Assembly: GCA_002437405.1 (NCBI GenBank)
Contig: DJPO01000006.1
Span: forward strand, 7,384-71,383
DNA length: 64,000 nt
Direction of reading: 5' to 3'
Source of the DNA: Opitutia bacterium UBA6410
GTDB lineage: Bacteria > Verrucomicrobiota > Verrucomicrobiia > Opitutales > Intestinicryptomonadaceae
Shown one piece after another: positions 14,992-23,534 of the stretch. The notes beneath the pieces are model-generated. The model saw nothing but the letters and a program-made list of their open reading frames with translations. It was not told the DNA's origin and did no database searches. The position numbers were made by a program, and so were the translations under genes. Numbering within the stretch: the first letter of the stretch is position 1; every line of letters starts with the position of its first letter.

Positions 14992-15183
14992 ATGGCTTTG
15001 GCGATAATCAACCTGCTTGCGGCGTTTTTCCGCGCATTTCCGAAAGTCTCGGAGCTGGTGGAGTGCGCTCTCGATATGGCCGCAGCGGCAAATGTCGCCG
15101 AAGCCGTAGAGCGCAAACAACAAAAAGACGCGGCCGTTGACGCCGCCGTCGACGGAGGAATTGGTAATGACGGCAAAAATTAG
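14992..15183 (+). CDS. Small Ala-rich phage protein, unknown
   Basis: A 63-residue protein with a hydrophobic N-terminal helix (ALAIINLLAAFFRAF) followed by an amphipathic Ala-rich helix (ALDMAAAANVAEAVERKQQK). Its last codons overlap the start of the lipoprotein gene. The small hydrophobic layout fits a lysis-cassette component, but no family is recognised and the ribosome-binding site is weak. Confidence 0.5.
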   Translation: MALAIINLLAAFFRAFPKVSELVECALDMAAAANVAEAVERKQQKDAAVDAAVDGGIGNDGKN

Positions 15184-15358
15184 TCTTTGTTTGATAGCCG
15201 TGTTGCTCGGCGGTTGTGCCACGCATATCCGTTACAACGAGTCCGCAAGGCTTATACAACGCGCCGATTTCGACGCCGCAAAAACTGCCGCGCCCGAATG
15301 GTGCAGAGACGCGCTTAAAACAATCAACGCTCTCGAGTTGGAGGTCGAACGCAGATGA
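15167..15358 (+). CDS. Small lipoprotein, Rz1/spanin-like candidate
   Basis: A 63-residue protein with a lipoprotein signal: a short hydrophobic stretch then LLGGC, with Cys near residue 17. ATG 15167 has GGAGG 8 bases upstream. The mature part is a 46-residue polar helix (FDAAKTAAPEWCRDALKTI). A small lipoprotein in a phage lysis region is typical of outer-membrane spanin subunits, but it lacks the Pro-rich linker of Rz1, so spanin function is tentative. Confidence 0.6.
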   Translation: MTAKISLCLIAVLLGGCATHIRYNESARLIQRADFDAAKTAAPEWCRDALKTINALELEVERR

Positions 15359-15771
15359 GGCAGGACGTTTTTAATTTGGTGTTTTTGGCTTCGGCGGCGG
15401 GATTCGAGCACGTCGACGGCAGTTTTCTCGTCCAGCTTTTGATAATCCTGACGGCCTTTGCGACGCTCGCGACGATGGTTCGCGGCTGGTTTCGCAAGTC
15501 GCCGCCCGACTCCGAAAAATACCGCCACGCAGACGAGTGCGAAAAGCGCTGCAATGCCAACCTCGCCCAGCACGACCGTCTCGAGCGCGAATTTAGCGAA
15601 CGAATGACCGCAATGAGCGGGCATTCGGCGAACTCGCGGAAATCGATGTACGAACGGCTCGCCCGCGTCGAAAACGAACTTGCGGGCATCAAGAAGGAAA
15701 ACGAATTGCAAACCAAAGAACTCTATCTGATACGCGACATGCTCGCGCGTCAAAACTCCCAGAAACAATGA
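15355..15771 (+). CDS. DUF2730-like phage membrane protein
   Basis: A 138-residue protein with one membrane helix (residues 25-43, LVQLLIILTAFATLATMV) and a long coiled coil afterwards (about 70-130, heptads in YERLARVENELAGIKKENEL). That layout matches the small DUF2730-type protein found between lysis and terminase genes of Mu-like phages. Both ends overlap neighbours by ATGA. Confidence 0.6.
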   Translation: MRQDVFNLVFLASAAGFEHVDGSFLVQLLIILTAFATLATMVRGWFRKSPPDSEKYRHADECEKRCNANLAQHDRLEREFSERMTAMSGHSANSRKSMYERLARVENELAGIKKENELQTKELYLIRDMLARQNSQKQ

Positions 15772-16031
15772 CTCTGAAAGAAAAAGAACAGTTGCGGAAT
15801 ATCATTTTGCTGATTTTGGAGGCGGGGCGTCCGGGGCTTACCCTGCGCGAAATCTCCAACAAGGCGCAATTGCGCGATTTCAACAATCCCGACTCCGACT
15901 TTGAAGACGCCCTCGATTGGCTGACGGCGCACGGCTTTGCGGAGGAAATCCGCGTAGGAATCGGCAAACTCACGCGCGCTTGGCGCATATCGGACGCGGG
16001 CATCGAATACCTCGACGGGGCAAATCTTTAA
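15768..16031 (+). CDS. Winged-helix phage protein, Mu gp26-like position
   Basis: An 87-residue protein with a winged-helix pattern: helix LRNIILLILEAG, then GLTLREISNKAQLRD as HTH, DFEDALDWLTAHGFAEEI, and a wing containing WRISDAGIEYL. It lies between the DUF2730-like and the small-terminase genes, where Mu-like phages carry a small wHTH protein of unknown role. It may help DNA recognition during packaging. Confidence 0.65.
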   Translation: MTLKEKEQLRNIILLILEAGRPGLTLREISNKAQLRDFNNPDSDFEDALDWLTAHGFAEEIRVGIGKLTRAWRISDAGIEYLDGANL

Positions 16032-16032
16032 T

Positions 16033-16629
16033 ATGAAACTTACGCGCACATGGATAGACACAAAGCTCTCGCGCCGCGAGCGCGGGCGTCTTGTGGAATA
16101 TCTGCTCGAACGCTGGAATAATCCGACCGCCGAACAGATACTCGACGCGCTCGGCGAACTCTTCCCAGACAGGGAACTACCGTCGATACGTTCGGTCTCG
16201 GACTGGAAGTCGAAGTGCTGGGAGTTCGAAGCCGACCTTGCCGAAATGCGCGAAGAGGAGACCGCCGCAAAACGGATTGTCGAAACCGACAACGACTTCG
16301 GCAGCGCGAACAAAAAAAAGCTCGACGAGCTGCTTTTCCGCAAACTTCGCGACCTTAAATCGGGCGACGAAATCGACAGTAAATTGCATGACCTCGTTTT
16401 GTCGTCGGCACGTTTGACGGCACAGGATCGCGCCAACAGAGAGTCGGCGCGTAAAGCGAAATTGCTTGAAGCCCAGCTTGCCGAATATCGTCGCCGCGAG
16501 GCGGAATGGCAGCGCAGGGAAGCCGAGCGCGAAGAGACTAAAAAGCGGTCGCTTGCGGCGTTGCAATCGGGCGGCGGGCTTTCGGACGAAGCCCTCGCGA
16601 AAATCGAATCCATCTTGGGAAGTCTATAA
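16033..16629 (+). CDS. DUF3486-family protein, putative small terminase subunit (Mu gp27-like)
   Basis: A 198-residue protein with an N-terminal basic helix pair (KLSRRERGRLVEYLLERWNN), a central region ending FEADLAEMREEETAAKR, and a long charged coiled coil (about 130-180, RRREAEWQRREAEREETKKR). Size, helical layout and place directly before the large terminase match the DUF3486 proteins of Mu-like phages. Recognition of phage DNA for packaging is the inferred role. Confidence 0.7.
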   Translation: MKLTRTWIDTKLSRRERGRLVEYLLERWNNPTAEQILDALGELFPDRELPSIRSVSDWKSKCWEFEADLAEMREEETAAKRIVETDNDFGSANKKKLDELLFRKLRDLKSGDEIDSKLHDLVLSSARLTAQDRANRESARKAKLLEAQLAEYRRREAEWQRREAEREETKKRSLAALQSGGGLSDEALAKIESILGSL

Positions 16630-16630
16630 A

Positions 16631-18037
16631 TTGAAAGAGACAAAAACAGTCAAGGCGCATAATCGCCCCGAGCTGAAAATGGGAATCTTTCTGCCCTATC
16701 AGTGGCGTTGGATTGCCGACCGCTCCGCCATTAAAATAATGGAGAAGAGTCGCCAGATAGGCATTTCGTGGGCGACTGCGTATGATATTGTGCGCCAACA
16801 GTCGCTTGCTTCGACAAAGCTCGACTCGTGGATTTCGTCCCGCGACGAAATTCAGGCGCGGCTGTTTTTGCAGGACTGCAAAAAGTTTTCGGGGCTCTTG
16901 GACGTTGTGGCTTCGGAAGTGTCTGAAAAAATCTACAAGCTCTCCGAATCGGAATCAATCACGGCGTTTGAGATGAGTTTTGCAAACAAGACCGTGATTC
17001 ACTCGATGTCGTCGAACCCCGACGCGCAGGCGGGCAAGCGCGGCACGCGCGTTTTGGACGAATTCGCGCTGCACAAGAACCCGAAGCTTTTGTATTCAAT
17101 CGCGCTTCCGGGTATTACTTGGGGCGGGCAGATGGCGATTGTTTCCACGCACCGCGGAAAGCACAATTTCTTCAACAAACTAATAGAGGAAGCCCGCGAC
17201 GGCGGCAACAAAAAGCGGGTGTCGCTGCACTGCGTGAGTTTGCAGGACGCGCTTGACCAAGGTTTTCTCTGGGTGCTTCAGCAAAAGCTTCCCGAAGCCG
17301 ACGCGCGGCAGGATATGGGCGAGGCGGAATATTTCGACTACGTTCGCAGCCAGTGCGCCGACGAGGAGAGTTTTTCGCAGGAATATATGTGCGTGCCTGC
17401 CGACGAATCGAGCGTGTTTATTACGTCCGACTTGTTCGACGCCGTGACCTACGGACTCGGCGAAAACTGGCGCAAACCGCTCTCCGATTGCGGCGAACTT
17501 TACGCGGGAATCGACATCGGGCACAAGCACGACCGCACCACTTGCTGGGTATGGGAAAAAGTCGGCAACGTCTATTTTCAGCGCGAATTGATAGTTTTGC
17601 AGAACGCGAAATTTTCGACGCAGGAGGCGGAGCTTTACCCGATTCTTTCCCTGCCGAATATGCGCCGCTGTTGCATTGACGCGACGGGTATCGGCGCGCA
17701 GTTTGCGGAACGGGCGCAGGAGCGTTTCGGCAAGTATCGAATCGAAGCCGTGCATTTTACAAACGCCGTCAAGGCCGACATGGCATACAAGCTTCGCGCG
17801 GCTTTCGAGGACAGAAACGTGCGCATCGCCGACGACCGCGAAATCCGCGCCGACTTCCGCTCAATCAAAAAAGAGGTCACGAGCGCGGGGGCAGTCCGCT
17901 TCGACGCAGAGCGCACCGACGCGCTCGGGCACGGCGACCGCTTTTGGGGCGCGGCTCTGGGCTTCTACGCGGGCGCGAAGCCGAAAGAGTCGTTTATTCA
18001 GACCGTTCAACTTAACCGCAGCAGGAGAATTTTTTAA
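16631..18037 (+). CDS. Large terminase subunit (Mu gp28-like)
   Basis: A 468-residue packaging motor. The ATPase part shows the variant P-loop EKSRQIGISWATAY of Mu-like terminases near residue 37 and Walker B TRVLDEFALHK near 140. The nuclease part shows YAGIDIGHKHDRTT near 290, CIDATGIGAQFAE near 350 and LGHGDRFWGAALGFYAG near 435. I place the start at TTG 16631, directly after the upstream stop and with GGGA before it. ATG 16679 would also keep the ATPase core, so the start is uncertain by 16 codons. The stop overlaps the portal start (TAATG). Confidence 0.85.
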   Translation: MKETKTVKAHNRPELKMGIFLPYQWRWIADRSAIKIMEKSRQIGISWATAYDIVRQQSLASTKLDSWISSRDEIQARLFLQDCKKFSGLLDVVASEVSEKIYKLSESESITAFEMSFANKTVIHSMSSNPDAQAGKRGTRVLDEFALHKNPKLLYSIALPGITWGGQMAIVSTHRGKHNFFNKLIEEARDGGNKKRVSLHCVSLQDALDQGFLWVLQQKLPEADARQDMGEAEYFDYVRSQCADEESFSQEYMCVPADESSVFITSDLFDAVTYGLGENWRKPLSDCGELYAGIDIGHKHDRTTCWVWEKVGNVYFQRELIVLQNAKFSTQEAELYPILSLPNMRRCCIDATGIGAQFAERAQERFGKYRIEAVHFTNAVKADMAYKLRAAFEDRNVRIADDREIRADFRSIKKEVTSAGAVRFDAERTDALGHGDRFWGAALGFYAGAKPKESFIQTVQLNRSRRIF

Positions 18038-19521
18038 TGGACATCACCGAAACAAAACACATCGGCATTGCGAGGATTCGCGAGGAGGCGCGGTTGCGCT
18101 ACAACCCGCTACGCAATCTCACGCCGCAGAAAATCACGCAGGCGATGGACAATTTCCATTGCGGATATTTGGGCGACGCCGCCAAAATCTACGACGCAAT
18201 CAGGCGGCGCGATGCAATCGTGCAGGCGTGCGTGCAGAAGCGCAAACGCGCGACATCGCGCCTTGCGTGGACGATTGTAGAAATGGGCGACGACGAAGCC
18301 GCCAGTGCCCAACAGTCGGCGTTCTTGGAGGATTTCTTTAATAATATTACAGTTTCCAGTGCCGCCGACGCCAACAAGCGCGGGTCGATGTCGATGCTTA
18401 TCGAACACATTTTGTCGGCTCTCGAAAACAAATACGCGGTATCCGAAATTATTTGGAATCCGTCGGACGCGCCGAATCTTTCGGCGGAAGTACGCAGTGT
18501 GCCGCTTTGGTTCTTCGAAAACACCGAGGGCTACTTGCGCTTTAAAAAATCGAGCTACGACACCGAGGGACTACCGCTTGAGAAAAACGGCTGGATGGTG
18601 AGTGTTGCGGATTCCGCGCTGATGGAGGCAACCGCCGTCTGCTACATCGTAAAACGCTACGCCCAAAACGACTGGGCGGTGTGCTCGCAACGGTTTGGCA
18701 TGCCCACGCCCGTCTATACGTCGAGTGCGGCGCGCGGTTCGGACGAATTTGCGCAGGCTATCGACGCACTCGCCAATTTGGTAAACGGCGCGGGCATTGT
18801 CTGCGCGAGCGGCGAGACGTTCGACCTCAAACTGCCTAACGGCACGAGCGAGCCTTTTAAAACGCTATCGGAGGCGATGGACAGATACATTGCGCTAATC
18901 TGGCGCGGCTCGGATTTGTCGACACTTTCGGCTGAAAACAACACGGGCGCGAGCCTGCAAGCCGAGGAGAGCGAAATTTTGGAGGACGCCGACTGCGCAC
19001 TCGTCGAGGAGACTATCGCGCATTATTTGAGCGTGCCCGCGCTGGAATGGCGTTTCGGCAAGGGTGTCAAGCCCGCGGCGTATTTGCAGCTCACGCGCAA
19101 AAACCGCAAGGACAAGCTCAACCAGCTTGCCGTCTACAAGGGCGCGGCGGAACTCGGCTGCCCCGTCGCAAAACGCGATGTGTACGAGAGCCTCGAACTG
19201 CGCGAGCCCGAAGTAGGCGAGGACACCGTCGAACTTTCGGCGTCCGCGATGGGCGGCACGCCGATGTCGTTCGCAAATTCGCAGTCGGGCGAAGACGAAA
19301 TAGGCGCGATGCTCGACAAGCTCGCGGCGGCGAAGGCAAAGGACATAGAGCCGCTGTTAAAACGTTTCGACGAGCTCGGCAAAATAACCGACGCATCCGA
19401 ATACGCCGACGCCCTGCAAAAACTCTACGACGACGTTTTAAAACTTTCAAACGGCGGCGAAAACGAAGCCGCTGCGATGGATCAATTTTTAAAGGACGGC
19501 ATCGAAAATGGACAAAAATAG
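18037..19521 (+). CDS. DUF935-family portal protein (Mu gp29-like)
   Basis: A 494-residue protein. Early motifs include IYDAIRRRDAIVQACVQKRK (near residue 50), typical of Mu-like portal proteins. Next comes ENKYAVSEIIWNPSD, and LIWRGSDLSTLSAENNTGAS resembles the GQTLTT-type region of the family. The C-terminal tail is acidic and helical. A dodecameric portal at one capsid vertex is the known role. The 3' end overlaps the protease gene by 14 bases. Confidence 0.82.
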   Translation: MDITETKHIGIARIREEARLRYNPLRNLTPQKITQAMDNFHCGYLGDAAKIYDAIRRRDAIVQACVQKRKRATSRLAWTIVEMGDDEAASAQQSAFLEDFFNNITVSSAADANKRGSMSMLIEHILSALENKYAVSEIIWNPSDAPNLSAEVRSVPLWFFENTEGYLRFKKSSYDTEGLPLEKNGWMVSVADSALMEATAVCYIVKRYAQNDWAVCSQRFGMPTPVYTSSAARGSDEFAQAIDALANLVNGAGIVCASGETFDLKLPNGTSEPFKTLSEAMDRYIALIWRGSDLSTLSAENNTGASLQAEESEILEDADCALVEETIAHYLSVPALEWRFGKGVKPAAYLQLTRKNRKDKLNQLAVYKGAAELGCPVAKRDVYESLELREPEVGEDTVELSASAMGGTPMSFANSQSGEDEIGAMLDKLAAAKAKDIEPLLKRFDELGKITDASEYADALQKLYDDVLKLSNGGENEAAAMDQFLKDGIENGQK

Positions 19522-20680
19522 AAATTCGGCGATTTTAGGCTTTTTCAGGCCTAAGGCGGATAATTCCACCAAAAAAACGGCAAACGGATTTTGCAACGGT
19601 ATTTTGACGTTTTGCAACGCGGTTGCGGTCGAGCATACGGGAGGGCGAAGCGGCAAATATTTGATTGCCCCATTCGGCGATTGGAAAAACGGCGGCGTAG
19701 TCCAACGCATCGACATGTCGGCGGCGGAAATTTTAACGCGCAATCTCGGGTCGATATGGTCGAGGGTGAAAAACGTACTCGGCAACGCGTGCCCCGTATA
19801 CTTCGAACACCCCGACCACGAGGACGGCGAAGATATACCGACGACTGCCGACAAAACTCCATACGGCCGCGTCCGCAGCTTGGAAACGCGCGCCGACGGC
19901 ATCTACGCAAACATCGAATGGCTCGACGGCTTCGAGGCTCTGCCCAAGCATCTGCAAATTTCGCCGCGCTGGAACGCCGTCGAGATTGCCGAAAACATCG
20001 TGCGTCCGAGCAGGCTAATTTCAATCGGGCTGACGGCGCACCCGAACATCAAGGCGACCGCATTTGTAAATTCAACAACTCAAACCAAGGAAATAAATAT
20101 GGATAAGGAAATCCTCAAACTTTTGGGCTACTCCGACGACGAAGCGCAAAAGATAATCGACAAGGCTGCCGACGCGCCTACCGACGTGCTCGAACGCCTG
20201 CGCAATGCGCTGACCGAAAAAGCCGCGCTTTCAAACGATCTCGAAGCCGCCAAAAAGGACGGCGAGGAAAAGGACAAACAGCTCGAAGCAACTAAGACGG
20301 AGCTTGCAAATTCGCAAGCCGCATTGAAAAAGTCGCAGGCCGCGCGGGCGGAGCTTGTGGTGGCAAACGCAATCCGCAGCGGAAAAATCATCGAAGCCCA
20401 GCGCAAGAGCGCGGTGAAAATTTTGGCGAACTCCGACGACTTCGACGCCGCCGAAGCCGAACTCGCCGCCGCCCCCAATGCCGTAAAAACGGAATCAAAA
20501 ACCGACGGTATCGCCGCCGCCGAAAACGCGGGAGAAAAGGCAAAAAGCGACCTGCGCGCGAAATTCGATGCATATGTAAAGGAGAAAACCGCGGAATACG
20601 GCGGCACGCAGTCCGCATACGACCGGGCATGGAAGGAAGCCGAAGAAAAGTTCGAGGGCGTATTCGGCGGAGGCGAATAA
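19508..20680 (+). CDS. Mu I-like prohead protease with scaffold region
   Basis: A 390-residue protein. Residues 40-195 match the phage-I protease type: FGDWKNGGVVQRIDMSAAE, then PVYFEHPDHE with a conserved His near residue 100, YGRVRSLETRADGIYANIEW, and RLISIGLTAHPNI. Residues 198-390 are a long, Ala/Lys/Glu-rich coiled-coil scaffold. As in Mu I/Z, the scaffold part also has its own internal start (next entry). The enzyme matures the prohead and probably cleaves the scaffold. Confidence 0.82.
   Translation: MDKNRNSAILGFFRPKADNSTKKTANGFCNGILTFCNAVAVEHTGGRSGKYLIAPFGDWKNGGVVQRIDMSAAEILTRNLGSIWSRVKNVLGNACPVYFEHPDHEDGEDIPTTADKTPYGRVRSLETRADGIYANIEWLDGFEALPKHLQISPRWNAVEIAENIVRPSRLISIGLTAHPNIKATAFVNSTTQTKEINMDKEILKLLGYSDDEAQKIIDKAADAPTDVLERLRNALTEKAALSNDLEAAKKDGEEKDKQLEATKTELANSQAALKKSQAARAELVVANAIRSGKIIEAQRKSAVKILANSDDFDAAEAELAAAPNAVKTESKTDGIAAAENAGEKAKSDLRAKFDAYVKEKTAEYGGTQSAYDRAWKEAEEKFEGVFGGGE
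20099..20680 (+). CDS. Nested scaffold protein from an in-frame internal start (Mu Z-like)
   Basis: ATG 20099 lies in frame inside the protease gene, at its residue 198, preceded by CCAAGGAAATAAAT, one of the best ribosome-binding sites of the phage. The 193-residue product starts MDKEILKLLGYSDDEAQKI and consists mostly of coiled coil (EEKDKQLEATKTELANSQAA). Phages commonly make the scaffold this way in excess of the protease fusion. Independent translation is inferred from the ribosome-binding site. Confidence 0.7.
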   Translation: MDKEILKLLGYSDDEAQKIIDKAADAPTDVLERLRNALTEKAALSNDLEAAKKDGEEKDKQLEATKTELANSQAALKKSQAARAELVVANAIRSGKIIEAQRKSAVKILANSDDFDAAEAELAAAPNAVKTESKTDGIAAAENAGEKAKSDLRAKFDAYVKEKTAEYGGTQSAYDRAWKEAEEKFEGVFGGGE

Positions 20681-20703
20681 TTTAACTCAACAAGGACAAA
20701 CTC

Positions 20704-21117
20704 ATGAACGAAGGAACACACAAAAACAATATCACAAAAACGGCGTCCGCGACAATGCCGCGCGGAGCGTTCGTAAAACTTACCGCCGCCGATGCGGGCA
20801 AAGTGGAAGCCTGTTCGGCAACCGACACCGACGCCATCGGCGTACTGCTCGACTCGGTCGATGCGGGCGACAACGTGGCGGTCGAACTGCTCGGAGTGTC
20901 GAACCGCACAATCGTAGCTCTTGCCGACGGCGAAATTTCGGCGGGCGGCAAAGTCTGCCTTTCGGCAAACGGCGCGGTTAAGGCGATTCCCGCAAAGGGC
21001 GCGAGCGCGCAGACCGTGCAGGTCGTGGGCTTGGCTCTCGGCAATTCGGTCGGCAAGGGAGACCTCGTCGAAATCATAGCGCACCGCTGCGAACAGCTGA
21101 CAATCGCCGCACAGTAA
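20704..21117 (+). CDS. DUF2190-family capsid decoration protein
   Basis: A 137-residue, beta-rich small protein with the phrases MPRGAFVKLTAADAGKV, DAIGVLLDSVDAGDNVAVEL and DGEISAGGKVCLSANGAVK. These are characteristic of DUF2190 head-decoration (cement) proteins. It lies directly before the major capsid gene, the usual place for such a protein, and has AAGGA upstream of its ATG. Confidence 0.8.
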   Translation: MNEGTHKNNITKTASATMPRGAFVKLTAADAGKVEACSATDTDAIGVLLDSVDAGDNVAVELLGVSNRTIVALADGEISAGGKVCLSANGAVKAIPAKGASAQTVQVVGLALGNSVGKGDLVEIIAHRCEQLTIAAQ

Positions 21118-21136
21118 TCTCTAAAAAAGGACAACA

Positions 21137-22066
21137 ATGAGAAACAAAATCACACTTGCAAATAGCGACGCCTACAACGCCGCGAATCTTTCCGAACCGC
21201 TTTCCGCGTATTGCGCGGGACTGCCCGTCGACGAAGGGTCGGCCGAACTGCTGGCGTTTATCGCCCCCGAGGTCAAAACCGCCCGCCGCTTCGAATACAA
21301 CAAATTCGGCGACGGCACAATGCTCGTAGACGAGGACGACGAACGCGCGGTTCGCGGCGAATTCAAATCAATCTCCGTATCCGGCGATGTCGTCAACGCA
21401 AAGCTCGTCAACCACGGTTTGACTTTGGCTATCGACGACGACGAATTCTTCGCGGATTACGAGCAGGAGGCCGTAAGAATCCTCAAGAACCGTCTTATCG
21501 CAAACGAGCTTTCCCGCGCAATCGCCATGGCGAAAGCCGCTGCGGGCACGCTCGAAAGCAAAACGTGGAAGAGCGGCGGCGGAACGAATCCCGACCTCGA
21601 CATCCGCAAGCTCATTACTTCCGTGGGCGACAAGGGCGGCGTCAACGCAAACCGCGTGCTCATCGGCGACGCCGCTTGGACGTATCGATTGGAGAGCCTG
21701 CTCGGCTCGCAAAACGTGGCGTCCGGCGGACAGGCGATGTTCACGATCGACAACCTGCGCGGCTTTGTCGGCGCGGAAAAAATCCTCACCTGCGACAAGC
21801 GTTTCGAGACGAAAGTCAAGGATAGCGACGGCAAGGCGGCGAAAGAATACAAGGCGTTCCTCGCGAACTACGTTCTGGCATTCAACGCCCGCGACGGTAT
21901 CAGCAAGTTCGATCCATCCACGTTCAAGCGTTTCGTCGGCGAAGAGGGCTTCCAAGTCTACGTCGAAAAGAAGACGAAGCGCACGATCGTCACGGTCGAA
22001 CACTACTCGCTGCTCGCGCAGACTGGCGTCGGTGCGTGTAAGGGTTTGACGGTTGTAAATTCCTAA
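21137..22066 (+). CDS. Major capsid protein (Mu T-like)
   Basis: A 309-residue protein. The extended N-terminal strand region (SAELLAFIAPEVKTARRFEY), the block ISVSGDVVNAKLVNHGLTLAIDDDEF and the C-terminal VYVEKKTKRTIVTVEHYSLL agree in order and length with Mu-like/HK97-fold major capsid proteins of about 300 residues. Ribosome-binding site AAAAGGA; followed by a terminator-like hairpin, as expected for the most abundant virion protein. Confidence 0.8.
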   Translation: MRNKITLANSDAYNAANLSEPLSAYCAGLPVDEGSAELLAFIAPEVKTARRFEYNKFGDGTMLVDEDDERAVRGEFKSISVSGDVVNAKLVNHGLTLAIDDDEFFADYEQEAVRILKNRLIANELSRAIAMAKAAAGTLESKTWKSGGGTNPDLDIRKLITSVGDKGGVNANRVLIGDAAWTYRLESLLGSQNVASGGQAMFTIDNLRGFVGAEKILTCDKRFETKVKDSDGKAAKEYKAFLANYVLAFNARDGISKFDPSTFKRFVGEEGFQVYVEKKTKRTIVTVEHYSLLAQTGVGACKGLTVVNS

Positions 22067-22077
22067 CCGACATCGGC

Positions 22078-22112
22078 GGGCGCGGGGCAAACCCGCTCCG
22101 CGCCCTTTCTTC
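22078..22112 (+). terminator. Hairpin after the capsid gene
   Basis: GGGCGCGG (22078-22085) pairs with CCGCGCCC (22098-22105), followed by TTTCTTC. The T-tract is imperfect, so it may act as a partial terminator or an mRNA 3' end separating capsid from later genes. Confidence 0.6.
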
Positions 22113-22143
22113 AATTTTCAAAACAGCAGTAAATTTTTCATAA

Positions 22144-23028
22144 ATGAACCCAGTTTTTCCATATTCGGGCGGCAAACGCAGATTGTTAAAATACATTCTG
22201 CCTGTGATACCCGAACACTCCACGTACATTGAGCCGTTTGCGGGCGGGCTTGCCGTGTTTTTGGCGAAGTCCCGCGCGAAGGTCGAAGTTATCAACGACC
22301 TCAACGCCGAAGTTTCGGGCTTTTATCTTTATGTCCGCGAACATCTCGAAAGCCTGCTTGCCGAAATGGATTGGTATTTGCACTCGGTGGATATTTTCAA
22401 CAGGCTTCGCGACTCGCGCGGGCTTACGGAGCTTCAAAAAGTGGCGCGGTGGTATTTGCTCAAAGTTTCGTCGTTTTCGGGTTTCGGCGGCTATTACGCC
22501 CGGGATTCGCGCGGCTATCGCGGGTTTTCGCGCGACAGGCACGTGCCCGCAATCCGCGCTCTGCACGAGCGGTTCAAAGGCGTTTACATCGAGCAGCGCG
22601 ACTGGCAGCAGGTGGTCGATTTCTACGACTCCGAAAACGCGTTTGTGTATTTTGACCCGCCGTATTGCACGGGCGACAGCGGCACTTATGAGGCGTTTTC
22701 GCCCGAGGATATGGAGATTCTGCGAAACAGGCTCTACACGCTCAAAGGCAAGTGGCTTCTCTCCTGCGACGGCTCGGACATTTGCCGCGAAATCTTCGGC
22801 GACTTCGCCAAAGTCGAAATCCCCTTTAAATATTCGGCGGGTACGGGCGACCGCGTGCGCCCCGAGAAGTCGGAAATGATCGTCGCCTGCGACGCCCTTG
22901 CGGAGTCTTTGCAGAACGCCTGTAAAGGCGTCAAAACCCCGATTTTATCGGCAGATGATACCCCCCCCACCCACCCACCCGAGTGCAAATATTCCTACAA
23001 TGCCTCTGCGCGGCGTAGGGCGGCATAA
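22144..23028 (+). CDS. DNA adenine-N6 methyltransferase (D12/Dam class)
   Basis: A 294-residue class-alpha methyltransferase. Motif X/I: FPYSGGKRRLLKYILPVIP (residues 5-23), then EPFAGGLAVF near 35; the catalytic motif IV YFDPPYCTGD is near 178. It recognises and methylates adenine in a short target. Placement inside the structural operon between capsid and connector genes is odd; it probably modifies packaged DNA. The last 30 codons contain an uninterrupted C8 run followed by CCCA repeats (22961-22980), a site prone to slippage, and an odd Pro-rich tail. No endonuclease is adjacent. Confidence 0.9.
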   Translation: MNPVFPYSGGKRRLLKYILPVIPEHSTYIEPFAGGLAVFLAKSRAKVEVINDLNAEVSGFYLYVREHLESLLAEMDWYLHSVDIFNRLRDSRGLTELQKVARWYLLKVSSFSGFGGYYARDSRGYRGFSRDRHVPAIRALHERFKGVYIEQRDWQQVVDFYDSENAFVYFDPPYCTGDSGTYEAFSPEDMEILRNRLYTLKGKWLLSCDGSDICREIFGDFAKVEIPFKYSAGTGDRVRPEKSEMIVACDALAESLQNACKGVKTPILSADDTPPTHPPECKYSYNASARRRAA

Positions 23029-23053
23029 CAAAGCGACTTAAAAAAGGAAATAT

Positions 23054-23509
23054 ATGTCTTGGATTAGTCTTACTGAGCGAAACGTCGCCAAGTATCAGGC
23101 GGGCGGAATGGTGGAGGCCTACAAGTCGGCGGCGTTGTCGGACGAAACGCTCGAACCGCTCGCCGAGGTGATTGCGGGCACGGTAAATCTCGTGCGCGGA
23201 TACATCAAAACGGGCGGCTATTCCGTCGACCGCGACGGCTCGAAAATTCCGTCGGAGTTGGAAACCGCCGCCCTTGCGATAATCGTCGCCACAATCAAGC
23301 CCCGAATTATGCAGGAGCTTTCGTCGACCGAATCGGCGAACCTCTCTGACGCGCGGCAGTTGCTGCGCGACATTGCCGCAAAAAAGTTCGACGTATCCAC
23401 GCCCGACGAACCCGAAGCCGCCTCCGAAACAACCCAGTCGAGCGGCGGCTGCGCCCTTGTGCGCCCCGCGCGCGGGACGCCGCAACGGAGCGATTATGAC
23501 GGACTCTAA
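23054..23509 (+). CDS. DUF1320-like head-tail connector (Mu gp36-like)
   Basis: A 151-residue protein beginning WISLTERNVAKYQAGGM, with helices around ETLEPLAEVIAGTVNLVRGYI and LETAALAIIVATIKPRIMQ. Layout and place after the capsid gene fit DUF1320/gp36 proteins that join head to tail. The C-terminal 30 residues (after about 115) are low complexity. Ribosome-binding site AAAAAGGA. Confidence 0.7.
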   Translation: MSWISLTERNVAKYQAGGMVEAYKSAALSDETLEPLAEVIAGTVNLVRGYIKTGGYSVDRDGSKIPSELETAALAIIVATIKPRIMQELSSTESANLSDARQLLRDIAAKKFDVSTPDEPEAASETTQSSGGCALVRPARGTPQRSDYDGL

Positions 23510-23534
23510 TTTTAACGAACGCGAAATTTAACAA

